DNA of 17,519 bases, taken from JBFWIL01 sp050256015 (GTDB taxonomy: Bacteria; Bacteroidota; Bacteroidia; Bacteroidales; Prolixibacteraceae). The translations under genes and the position numbers were made by a program. Below, one piece after another: positions 7,464 through 14,059 of this stretch. The DNA is taken from positions 1 through 17,519 of the forward strand of contig JBFWIL010000028.1 of assembly GCA_050256015.1 (NCBI GenBank). The letters run 5' to 3'. Every line of letters begins with the position of its first letter. Positions within the stretch are counted from its first letter, which is position 1. The notes beneath the pieces were generated by a model. It did not search any database and was not told the origin of the DNA. It saw only the letters and a list, made by a program, of their open reading frames with translations.

Positions 7464-7480
7464 GTATTGTCTGATAAACC

Positions 7481-9508
7481 ATGAAGAAAATTATATCACT
7501 TTTTCTGCTGATTCATGCAGGATTTCTGCTTTCTGCCCATGAGCGCGAAGACAGTCTGCTTTCCCTGCTTGGCTGGTTGGAAGACGGTCAAAGGCTTCGG
7601 GTGCTGAACGAGCTATCCGAATTATGCCAGGAGACCGACAGCAGCCGGTCTCTGGATTATGCACGGGAAGCCCTGGTACTGGCGGAAGCTTCGGGCAATA
7701 TTGGCGGTTTGGCTGAGGCCTGGTTTTATATGGGGGAATGCCTGTTTTGCTTTGATCAGTTCGACCGGGCCATGTTGCATTACCGTAAGGCCCTGGAGCT
7801 GATGACGGGGCTTGATGACCAGCAAAGGCTGGGCGATATTTATAATTCCATGTCGCTGGTTCATTATTACAAGGGGGAATACGATCTTGCCCTGGCCCGC
7901 CAGATCGATGCCCTGCACTGCCTGGAGCATTCGACCGACCTGCACGGTCTGGCCCATGTGTATTCCAATATGGGAATGGTTTATTCCAGGCTGGACAATT
8001 ACCGTCAGGCTATTAAACATTACCGTCAGGCTGCCCGGATAAACCGGGAGGGAGGATTCACCCATAGCATGGCAGTCAATTATAACGGCATCGGGGTTGC
8101 GTATTACAACCTGGATATGGCCGATTCTGCACGTTATAATTACCATATGGCTCTGAACGGGTTCCGGCAGGTCAATGATAGGCGGAGGGAAGCCATCACC
8201 TTGAATAACATTGCCAATTTACTGGTTGACCAGCAGGACAGTCTGGATACCGCACTGCAGTATTTTAAGGAAGCACTGGCAGTATTTGAAGCGTTGGGCG
8301 ATAACCGCAACAGGGTCTTTGTTCTGGAAAGCCTTGGTGCTGCCTATATGACTATGGACAGGGTGAACCTGGCCCTGCAAACCCTGCAGGACGGGTTGAA
8401 TCTGGCTCTTGAATACAGGCTCGGGCATTATATCTGCCGGAACTATTACCGGGATATTTCCAGAGCTTACGAAAAATCCGGAAAGGTAAGTGAGGCCTTT
8501 GCTGCTTATAAACTCTACCGAAACCACCTTGACAGCCTTCATCAGGAAGAACGAATCAGGCAGGTAACTGAACTGGAGAAAAAATTTGAAACTGATAAAA
8601 AGGAAGCGGAAATCCTTCGTTTGCAAAGAGAAAAGGAGTTGGGGCAGCTGCAAATGCAGAAAGAACGGACCATCCGGACCCTGGTTTCCGTATTGCTTTT
8701 TCTGGCTATCGGCAGTATTTTCCTGATAGGTTCTGCCTATATGTGTAAAAGAAGGGCATTCAGCCTGCTGAACCAAAAAAACGAAGAGATTGAAAAACAA
8801 CGAAATGAACTGGAAAAGATCAATGCCACCAAAAACCGCTTTTTTTCGATCCTGGCCCACGATTTGAAAAATCCTTTTCACGCCATCCTGGGATATTCTT
8901 CGCTGCTGGATAAAGAGTATGAACGTTTTTCCGCTTTTGAACGCCGGAAAATTGCAGCAGACATTCATCATTCTTCCAGCATTATTTTCCGGTTGCTGCA
9001 AAACCTGCTTGACTGGAGCCGTTCTCAAACGGGAAATCTGACGTGTAAACCGTTAAAGTTAGAGCTTTTGCCCTTGTCTGAAAATGTTTTTCGTTTACTT
9101 AAAAAACCAGCAGAACAGAAAAACATCCGGATGGAAAACAGAATACCGGAAGGAACCCGGGTCCATGCCGATCCGATGATGACAGAGACCATTCTGCGTA
9201 ATTTGCTCAGCAATGCCCTTAAATTTTCGTACGAGGGCGGACAGGTTCTGCTGGAGACACGCCCGGACGGAGACCATCAGGTATGCATCTGTATCAAAGA
9301 TCAGGGAGAGGGGCTGACCAAAGAAGATATCCGGCAGTTGTTCCGGATCGATTCCGGGCTGAAAAGAAAAGGCACCAGCGGGGAGGTGGGTACCGGACTG
9401 GGACTGGTTTTGTCCAGGGAGTTTGCGGAAATGAACAGGGGAAGCATTTGTGTGGAAAGTACCCCCGGAGAAGGGAGTACTTTTTGTGTCCGGCTTCCGG
9501 CCGGTTAA
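7481..9508 (+). CDS. TPR-containing sensor histidine kinase, membrane-bound, orphan
   Basis: The 675-residue protein starts with a signal peptide (MKKIISLFLLIHAGFLLSA). About seven tetratricopeptide repeats follow at residues 77-355, recognisable by alternating A.....G....GEYD.AL patterns such as GDIYNSMSLVHYYKGEYDLA. A charged coiled coil (about 355-395) leads to one membrane helix (about 398-420) and a second coiled coil (427-450). The HisKA domain has the phospho-acceptor His460 in FFSILAHDLKNPF. The HATPase domain has an N box at Asn574/Asn578 (LRNLLSNALKF), a G1 box at Asp607 (DQGEGL), and GTGLGL at 637-642. The repeats should lie in the periplasm and the kinase in the cytosol. There is no receiver domain and no response regulator gene in the window, so the partner is unknown. 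Such TPR-kinases are common in Bacteroidota; the signal sensed is not known from sequence. All catalytic motifs are intact. The gene ends 6 bases from the convergent DJ-1 gene. Confidence 0.93.
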   Translation: MKKIISLFLLIHAGFLLSAHEREDSLLSLLGWLEDGQRLRVLNELSELCQETDSSRSLDYAREALVLAEASGNIGGLAEAWFYMGECLFCFDQFDRAMLHYRKALELMTGLDDQQRLGDIYNSMSLVHYYKGEYDLALARQIDALHCLEHSTDLHGLAHVYSNMGMVYSRLDNYRQAIKHYRQAARINREGGFTHSMAVNYNGIGVAYYNLDMADSARYNYHMALNGFRQVNDRRREAITLNNIANLLVDQQDSLDTALQYFKEALAVFEALGDNRNRVFVLESLGAAYMTMDRVNLALQTLQDGLNLALEYRLGHYICRNYYRDISRAYEKSGKVSEAFAAYKLYRNHLDSLHQEERIRQVTELEKKFETDKKEAEILRLQREKELGQLQMQKERTIRTLVSVLLFLAIGSIFLIGSAYMCKRRAFSLLNQKNEEIEKQRNELEKINATKNRFFSILAHDLKNPFHAILGYSSLLDKEYERFSAFERRKIAADIHHSSSIIFRLLQNLLDWSRSQTGNLTCKPLKLELLPLSENVFRLLKKPAEQKNIRMENRIPEGTRVHADPMMTETILRNLLSNALKFSYEGGQVLLETRPDGDHQVCICIKDQGEGLTKEDIRQLFRIDSGLKRKGTSGEVGTGLGLVLSREFAEMNRGSICVESTPGEGSTFCVRLPAG

Positions 9509-9514
9509 CGGGTT

Positions 9515-10063
9515 TTATACGTATACCATGGATGCGGCCAGTTTGCCGGCTTTGTCTGCTCCTTCCAGCAAGCGAACAATTTCCAGGGCAAAGTCCAGAG
9601 CTGTTCCTATACCCCGGCTGGTGATAATATTTCCGTCGGTTATGACCGGAGCCTCACTGAGCAGCGCTCCCTTTAGCTCTTTTTCCAGTCCGGGATAACA
9701 GACCGCCCGTTTGCCTTCAAGCAATCCAAGCTGCCCGGGTAGCTTTGGTGCTGCACAGATGGCAGCCAGTAATTTCCCGTTCCGGCAGAACTGGCGCAGC
9801 TGTGTTTTGAGTCCTTCATGGGCATTCAGATTCTCCACCCCTGCGGCGCCGCCCGGAAGGATTATCATATCCAGTGACCGGAAATCAAATTCCTCAAAAA
9901 GCCGGTCAGTACGAACGGGAATCTGGTGCCCTCCGGTCACCTCATACTGTCCGGTCATCGAAACGGTTTGAACCGGAATACCTGCACGACGCAGTACATC
10001 AATAACGGTGATGGCTTCGATTTCTTCAAATCCGCTTGCCAGAAAAATTGCTGTGGTTTTCAT
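9515..10063 (-). CDS. DJ-1/PfpI family protein (YajL-like)
   Basis: The 182-residue product is a single class I glutamine amidotransferase-like domain of the DJ-1 type. The conserved acid is Glu16 in ASGFEEIEAITVIDVLRRAG. The nucleophile elbow is LLAAICAAPKLPG with reactive Cys103, and LDMIILPGGAAGVENL (64-79) is the typical strand-loop before it. GNIITSRGIGTALDFALEIV is the typical C-terminal motif. Bacterial relatives such as YajL are linked to oxidative or carbonyl stress and proposed protein or glyoxal detoxification; the activity of this one cannot be read from sequence. It converges on the kinase gene with 6 bases between stops and no separate terminator. Upstream a candidate promoter lies at 10128-10158, and the ECF sigma gene further upstream ends with its own terminator, so co-transcription with sigma is unlikely. 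Confidence 0.92.
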   Translation of the reverse strand: MKTTAIFLASGFEEIEAITVIDVLRRAGIPVQTVSMTGQYEVTGGHQIPVRTDRLFEEFDFRSLDMIILPGGAAGVENLNAHEGLKTQLRQFCRNGKLLAAICAAPKLPGQLGLLEGKRAVCYPGLEKELKGALLSEAPVITDGNIITSRGIGTALDFALEIVRLLEGADKAGKLAASMVYV

Positions 10064-10127
10064 TTCTGTCCATTTTTATGTTAGCTGTTTGAAAAACGCG
10101 TGTGTCTGATTTGAACTCGTTTGTATA

Positions 10128-10158
10128 CAAAGATCCGAAACCGAAAGCCGGATAACAA
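10128..10158 (-). promoter_or_regulatory. Candidate promoter of the DJ-1 family gene
   Basis: On the minus strand TTG (10158 to 10156) is followed after 20 bases by GATCTTTG (10135 to 10128), one mismatch from TAnnTTTG. The leader to the ATG at 10063 would be about 55-60 bases. Confidence 0.4.
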
Positions 10159-10165
10159 GCCGGGA

Positions 10166-10200
10166 CAAAAAAAAGATGATCTGCCGGTGCAAATCATCTT
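10166..10200 (-). terminator. Intrinsic terminator of the ECF sigma factor gene
   Basis: On the minus strand AAGATGATTTGC pairs with GCAGATCATCTT (12 pairs, one G-U) around a 4-base loop, directly followed by a run of T residues. In plus coordinates the arms are 10173-10184 and 10189-10200, and the A run is 10167-10174. The hairpin begins 32 bases past the sigma stop codon. It separates the sigma gene from the DJ-1 gene. Confidence 0.88.
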
Positions 10201-10231
10201 AATAAAATTCGGAGTAATTTGAATTCTTCGG

Positions 10232-10738
10232 TTATGCTGCATAATCTTTTAAGGTTTTCTCCAGTTTTTTCCGGGTGAAAAAGATCCGGCTTTTTACCGT
10301 GCCAAGGGGCAGACTCAGATTTTCCGCAATCTCCTTGTACTTGTATCCGTCCAGAAACATGGTAAAAGGAATCCTGTATTCATCGTCCAGGGCGTAAATG
10401 TTTTTCAGAATCTCCTTGGAACTGTATAACGAATCGGGGGAGGGGTGAATACGGTCCCTGGTAAGTTTCAGATGCAGATCGTTGTTCATGGCGTCAAAGG
10501 TGTTTCTTGCCTTTACGTTCCTGCGGTAATTATTGATGAAGGTGTTTTTCATTATCGTATAGATCCAAGCCTTGAAGTTCGTGTTTTGCGCAAACTTGTC
10601 TCTGTACGTCAATGCCTTCAGAAAAGTTTCTTGCAGCAGATCCTGGGCCTTGTCATGATCTGAGGTTAGACTCAGGGCATAAAACAAGAGTTTGTCCTGC
10701 AAGCCGAGTAGTGTGTTGTTAAATTGAACTTGTGTCAT
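10232..10738 (-). CDS. ECF-type RNA polymerase sigma factor
   Basis: The 168-residue product has only the sigma-2 and sigma-4 regions that define group 4 (ECF) factors. Region 2 spans about residues 10-75, with SDHDKAQDLLQETFLKAL and the -10-recognition helix FKAWIYTIMKNTFINNYRR. A short linker follows. Region 4 spans about 108-162, with ALDDEYRIPFTMFLDGYKYKEIAENL and the helix-turn-helix LPLGTVKSRIFFTRKKLEK. It should direct RNA polymerase to a specific set of promoters. No anti-sigma gene or FecR-like protein adjoins it, and the gene is monocistronic between its own promoter and terminator. It is therefore not the usual sigma/FecR/TonB-receptor polysaccharide set, even though a TonB receptor is divergent. 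Start choice: ATG at 10738 follows a -7 element by about 30 bases. Confidence 0.93.
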   Translation of the reverse strand: MTQVQFNNTLLGLQDKLLFYALSLTSDHDKAQDLLQETFLKALTYRDKFAQNTNFKAWIYTIMKNTFINNYRRNVKARNTFDAMNNDLHLKLTRDRIHPSPDSLYSSKEILKNIYALDDEYRIPFTMFLDGYKYKEIAENLSLPLGTVKSRIFFTRKKLEKTLKDYAA

Positions 10739-10769
10739 GGCTAAGCGGTTTTATCAAAATTGTTTAGAA

Positions 10770-10777
10770 CAAATATA
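10770..10777 (-). promoter_or_regulatory. -7 promoter element of the ECF sigma factor gene
   Basis: On the minus strand TATATTTG (10777 to 10770) matches TAnnTTTG, giving a leader of about 25 bases to the start at 10738. The -33 region is only a T-rich stretch, so the upstream element is weak. Confidence 0.5.
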
Positions 10778-10823
10778 AATAAGGATAACGAAATAAAAAA
10801 GAATTAGAGGTCTTTTAATGTTA

Positions 10824-10852
10824 GATTTTATTTATACATGATAAATAAAATC
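10824..10852. repeat. 12-base perfect inverted repeat in the sigma/receptor intergenic region
   Basis: GATTTTATTTAT (10824-10835) and ATAAATAAAATC (10841-10852) are exact reverse complements separated by ACATG. It lies about 47 bases upstream of the sigma -7 element. It is an AT-rich candidate operator; there is no adjacent T-run arrangement typical of a terminator. Confidence 0.55.
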
Positions 10853-11071
10853 GATGTTATCCTTCACTTATTTCCGGATTCAAAAACGGATCCGGCTCAA
10901 GAACGAGATCGATAAACGCTTAAATGGTTTACAGACAAATAAATATACTAATTTTATTCAAATTTCGAGCTTGCTAAAAGCTGTTGTTAAACAAGAATTA
11001 AATGTTATGTAATACGGAATTATTTAAATGAGTTTTATTAAATTACGAGAAAAGTGCAGGTTCCCTTTCCG

Positions 11072-11098
11072 TTTGGTAGCGGAAAATCCTTACTTTTA
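11072..11098 (+). promoter_or_regulatory. Candidate promoter of the TonB-dependent receptor gene
   Basis: TTTG (11072-11075) is followed after 15 bases by TACTTTTA (11091-11098), an imperfect match to TAnnTTTG. If used, the 5' leader is about 145 bases. The spacing is short, so confidence is limited. Confidence 0.3.
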
Positions 11099-11247
11099 CC
11101 GCCCTGTTATCCGAACGGGAATCCTCCGGGAATGAACACTTGCTTTATGATTCTGTCTTTTTTCCGGTATTGGAATCCGCTGGGGGTGAAGTTGGAAGAT
11201 GCATTCTTCCCGGGGAAACAGGTATGTTAAATTCATAAAACAAACAC

Positions 11248-13305
11248 ATGGAAAAGTTTACGTTCAACCCGCCTGGGGCTGAAGTATCCACTTTTCGCCG
11301 CTGGGGCCGGCAGGGGTACTCCCTGTTCCGGGCACTGGGGCATCAGGTACGTATCGGTGTGCTGACTTCCGTATACCTATATGTTGCTATGCCAGGGGAG
11401 GTGCATGCCCAGACCGATTCGACGGAAGTGGGACTGCGTGTCGATCTGGAAGAGATCGAGGTCAGTACCAGCCGGGTGCCCGTCACTTATTCTCAGGTGG
11501 CACGGATGGTCTCCGTAATCGGGCAAAATCAGATTGAAACGGCGCCTGCCGCGACCATTCAGGAACTGCTGGATAATGTTCCGGGGGTGGATATCCGGCA
11601 GCGCGGAACCCACGGGGTTCAGGCCGATATTTCGGTGCGCGGAGGTTCCTTTGATCAAACCCTCATCCTGCTCAACGGGATTAACCTTACTGATCCCCAG
11701 ACCGGCCATCACAACTTCAACCTGCCGGTAAGTCTCAAAAGTATCAAAAGAATAGAAGTCTTGCACGGACCCGCAGCCCGGGTTTACGGGCCAAATGCTT
11801 TTTCGGGGGCCGTGAACCTGGTAACGGAACCGGAAAAGGGAGCCGTATTTGAACTGGACGCAGGAGGCGGACAACATGCCCTGCGCGATGCAACGGCCTT
11901 GCTAAGCCTGGGAACGGACCGGCTGAAGCATTTTGTTTCGGTTAACCATACGGCTTCACACGGATACCGGGAAAACACCGATTTTGACACCTACTCTCTG
12001 TTTTACCAGGCAATTTGGGATACGAATGCCGGGAAGCTTGATCTTCAGCTGGGACACGGACAAAAAGCTTTCGGAGCCAACAGTTTTTATACGCCGGAAT
12101 ATCCGGCGCAGTTCGAGAAGACCAGAACCAGTTTTGCTTCCCTGCGCATGCACACCGAAGGTGCGATTCATTTTGTTCCCAGCCTGTACTGGCGGAGGCA
12201 TCATGACCGGTTTGAGCTTTTCCGGGGGGAGGCCCCCGACTGGTACGGCGGACATAATTATCATCTGACGGATGTGTTTGGAACCGGACTGAACAGCTGG
12301 TTTAGCCATTCGCTGGGGAAAACGGCATTGGGTGCGGAATTTCGCTCGGAGACGATCTGGAGCAATACCCTGGGGGAGGAAATGGATCAGTCTGTTGACG
12401 TACCCGGAGAATCCGGGCAGTTTTTTACCCGTTCGCATTCACGTACATCCCTGTCCTGGTTTGCCGAACATACTTTTTACCTGGAACGCTTTACTGCTTC
12501 TGCAGGATTCATGGTTAACCGGATATCCGATCAGAATGCGGACTGGCATTTTTATCCGGGAGTGGATCTGAGTTACCTGCTGAGCGACCGGCTGAGACTG
12601 AGCGGCTCACTGAATCGCTCCATGCGTATGCCTACATTTACAGATCTTTACTATGATGGTCCGACCAATCAGGGAAATGCGGGACTGAAACCGGAACAGT
12701 CGGTCAGCCTGGAAGGGGGACTGCGTTATGCGGATCCATTCCTGAAAAGCCGGATATGTGTATACCGTCGCTGGGGGAAAAACCTGATTGACTGGGTGCG
12801 GACCAGTGAAGAAGCGGTTTGGGAAACGCAGAATCTTACCAGGATTAATGCCCTGGGACTTGAATTCACTGCCGAACTGGATTTGTGGTCCCTGACGGGA
12901 AAGAAAATACTGCTTCGTCGTTTATCCGTAAACTATGCCCGGACGGAGTTGGAAAAAACGGAAAGTGCATTTTTTTCTTACTATGCACTCGACCAGTTGA
13001 AGCACAAGCTGGTGATCCGTGCGGAACAGCCCCTGTTTAAGAATATGAGCGCTTCTTTGGTTTGCCGTTTCCAGGATCGGCATGGCAGTTACGAACGGTA
13101 TGAAGATAATGCGTACACCGGGCAGGCGTCTTATCCTTCTTTCTGGCTTACGGACATAAAACTTATTTACCATACGGGCGGATTTCGCTTTTGGCTGTCC
13201 GGATCCAACCTGTTTGACCAGAACTATGTGGATCTCGGAAATATAGAACAACCAGGGCGTTGGATAAGTGCGGGAATTAACTGGAAATTCCTGTTCCGCA
13301 AATAA
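11248..13305 (+). CDS. TonB-dependent outer-membrane receptor, BtuB/FepA-like, substrate unknown
   Basis: The 685-residue protein is an outer-membrane transporter driven by TonB. The plug domain covers about residues 65-190 with EIEVSTSRVPVTYS, IQELLDNVPGVDIRQRGTHG, ADISVRGGSFDQTLILLNG and LHGPAARVYGPNAFSGAVNLV. The rest is a beta barrel that ends in INWKFLFRK, with NLFDQNYVDLGNIEQPGRW as the usual penultimate motif. It lacks the carboxypeptidase-like N-terminal domain of SusC proteins and has no SusD partner, so a small ligand such as a metal chelate, haem or cobalamin is more likely than a glycan; this is inference. The N terminus is unusual: about 35 residues with a basic FRRWGRQGYSLFRALG segment precede the hydrophobic core and a likely cleavage after VHA (residue 54). 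The ATG at 11248 is chosen because the frame is continuous and this segment resembles other Bacteroidota receptors that I recall. A terminator candidate follows at 13391-13426. Confidence 0.92.
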   Translation: MEKFTFNPPGAEVSTFRRWGRQGYSLFRALGHQVRIGVLTSVYLYVAMPGEVHAQTDSTEVGLRVDLEEIEVSTSRVPVTYSQVARMVSVIGQNQIETAPAATIQELLDNVPGVDIRQRGTHGVQADISVRGGSFDQTLILLNGINLTDPQTGHHNFNLPVSLKSIKRIEVLHGPAARVYGPNAFSGAVNLVTEPEKGAVFELDAGGGQHALRDATALLSLGTDRLKHFVSVNHTASHGYRENTDFDTYSLFYQAIWDTNAGKLDLQLGHGQKAFGANSFYTPEYPAQFEKTRTSFASLRMHTEGAIHFVPSLYWRRHHDRFELFRGEAPDWYGGHNYHLTDVFGTGLNSWFSHSLGKTALGAEFRSETIWSNTLGEEMDQSVDVPGESGQFFTRSHSRTSLSWFAEHTFYLERFTASAGFMVNRISDQNADWHFYPGVDLSYLLSDRLRLSGSLNRSMRMPTFTDLYYDGPTNQGNAGLKPEQSVSLEGGLRYADPFLKSRICVYRRWGKNLIDWVRTSEEAVWETQNLTRINALGLEFTAELDLWSLTGKKILLRRLSVNYARTELEKTESAFFSYYALDQLKHKLVIRAEQPLFKNMSASLVCRFQDRHGSYERYEDNAYTGQASYPSFWLTDIKLIYHTGGFRFWLSGSNLFDQNYVDLGNIEQPGRWISAGINWKFLFRK

Positions 13306-13312
13306 ACGGAGC

Positions 13313-13345
13313 CGTTTTTCAGAAAACGCCATTTCCCGAAAATGG
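13313..13345 (+). other. Two abutting small hairpins after the TonB receptor stop codon
   Basis: CGTTTT-TCAG-AAAACG (13313-13328) is directly followed by CCATTT-CCCGA-AAATGG (13329-13345). Each is a 6-base-pair perfect stem. Neither is followed by a T run, so they are more likely mRNA 3'-end structures than terminators. Confidence 0.35.
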
Positions 13346-13390
13346 AGGGTAAACCCGGTTGTAATGAACCAGCAGATTGATGGAAGAGTT

Positions 13391-13426
13391 CCCGGATTTA
13401 AAACAAAATTCGGGTATCTCTTTTTT
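13391..13426 (+). terminator. Candidate terminator downstream of the TonB receptor gene
   Basis: CCCGGATTT (13391-13399) pairs with AAATTCGGG (13406-13414), 9 pairs with one G-U and a 6-base loop. A run of six T residues follows six bases later (13421-13426). It lies between the receptor gene and the promoter of the next gene. Confidence 0.5.
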
Positions 13427-13436
13427 AAGAACGTCC

Positions 13437-13463
13437 TTGTTTTTCCGGAAAATATTATCTTCG
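13437..13463 (+). promoter_or_regulatory. Candidate promoter of the DUF5606-like gene
   Basis: TTG (13437-13439) and, 16 bases on, TATCTTCG (13456-13463), one mismatch from TAnnTTTG. The start codon follows 36 bases later, and a purine-rich GAGGGAG ribosome-binding site lies at 13489-13495. Confidence 0.45.
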
Positions 13464-13499
13464 TCGCGAAAACCGAGAATAGATTAACGAGGGAGAATT

Positions 13500-13919
13500 A
13501 TGAAAGGAATATTAGCCGTATCGGGACAGCCGGGGCTGTCAAAACTGGTTTCTGAAGCCAAGAATTGTATTATTGTGGAATCGTTGCTTACGGGGAAGAG
13601 AATGCCGGTTTACTCTTCGGCCAAGGTCAGTTCACTGGCCGATATCGCCGTTTTTACCAAAACAGGAGAGCTAAGTCTGAAGGAGGTATTTAAGCATATC
13701 CATGAAAAAGAAAACGGAGGCGAAGTGGGCAAGCTGGATTCCGGAGATGCACTGAAAGCATACTTTAAACAGGCTTTGCCTGAATACGACCGCTCGCGGG
13801 TGTATACTTCCGATATGAAAAAAATCGTTCAGTGGTATAACCTATTGCTGAAGAAAGATTTGCTGAATTTGGAGGAGGAGACGGGAAAAGAGGATGAAAC
13901 GGCAGAAAAGGCCGGCTAA
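13500..13919 (+). CDS. DUF5606-like conserved protein of unknown function
   Basis: The 139-residue cytosolic protein begins MKGILAVSGQPGLSKLVSEA, followed by IVESLLTGKRMPVYSSAKVSSLADIAVFT. This matches my recollection of the DUF5606 family, small proteins conserved across Bacteroidota. The N-terminal part (about 1-58) looks like a small SH3-like beta fold. A helical part (about 60-125) includes DALKAYFKQALPEYDRSRVYTSDMKKIVQWYNLLL. The C terminus is acidic and probably disordered (LEEETGKEDETAEKAG). There is no signal peptide or membrane helix. The pattern VYTSDMKKIVQWYNLL is the most striking part and may be an interaction surface. The neighbour downstream is argS, separated by a hairpin and a new -7 element. 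No function is known from the sequence. Confidence 0.85.
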   Translation: MKGILAVSGQPGLSKLVSEAKNCIIVESLLTGKRMPVYSSAKVSSLADIAVFTKTGELSLKEVFKHIHEKENGGEVGKLDSGDALKAYFKQALPEYDRSRVYTSDMKKIVQWYNLLLKKDLLNLEEETGKEDETAEKAG

Positions 13920-13947
13920 AACGCTGCCTGCCGTTAGCCTGTCCTTT
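13906..13947 (+). terminator. Candidate terminator overlapping the DUF5606-like stop codon
   Basis: AAAAGG and GGCTAA (13906-13919, containing the stop codon) pair with TTAGCC and CCTTTT (13934-13947), with a small internal loop and a 14-base apical loop. The stem runs directly into a T run (13944-13950). A competing stem, ACGGCAG (13899-13905) with CTGCCGT (13928-13934), is also possible. Confidence 0.45.
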
Positions 13948-14028
13948 TTTTGCAGCTCTACTGAAAAATATCCGTGCCACAGTGTTTCATAATCCGGTTT
14001 TGCTGATCGGTTTTCCCCTGGAATCTAT

Positions 14029-14036
14029 TATCTTTG
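14029..14036 (+). promoter_or_regulatory. -7 promoter element of argS
   Basis: TATCTTTG matches TAnnTTTG exactly, 23 bases upstream of the argS start, so the leader would be only about 15 bases. No clear -33 TTG lies at the right distance (a TTTTG at 13998-14002 is too far). Confidence 0.5.
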
Positions 14037-14059
14037 CCGCTTTTAAACAAGGATAGAAA

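Larger units (their letters stand above)
10739..11247. other. 509-base AT-rich intergenic region between divergent sigma factor and TonB receptor genes
   Basis: No coding frame or RNA gene is supported here. The part 10760-11045 is strongly AT-rich. It holds the sigma gene promoter (10770-10777), a 12-base perfect inverted repeat (10824-10852), and a small CCGGAT...ATCCGG hairpin (10874-10895). From about 11046 the composition returns to that of genes, and a candidate promoter for the TonB receptor lies at 11072-11098. That leaves a leader of about 145 bases with no cobalamin riboswitch box or other recognised riboswitch. A four-codon frame ATG TTA AAT TCA TAA at 11224-11238 lies just before the receptor start but is probably incidental. 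Confidence 0.6.

Noticed and set aside
11099..11247. Cobalamin riboswitch in the leader of the BtuB-like receptor
   Set aside because: The leader lacks a recognisable B12 box and the other conserved helices. No other known riboswitch consensus was seen.
10232..13305. Sigma factor plus TonB receptor as a classic sigma/FecR/SusC-type glycan-sensing locus
   Set aside because: There is no FecR anti-sigma, no SusD, and no N-terminal signalling domain in the receptor. The genes are divergent with separate promoters over 500 bases apart.
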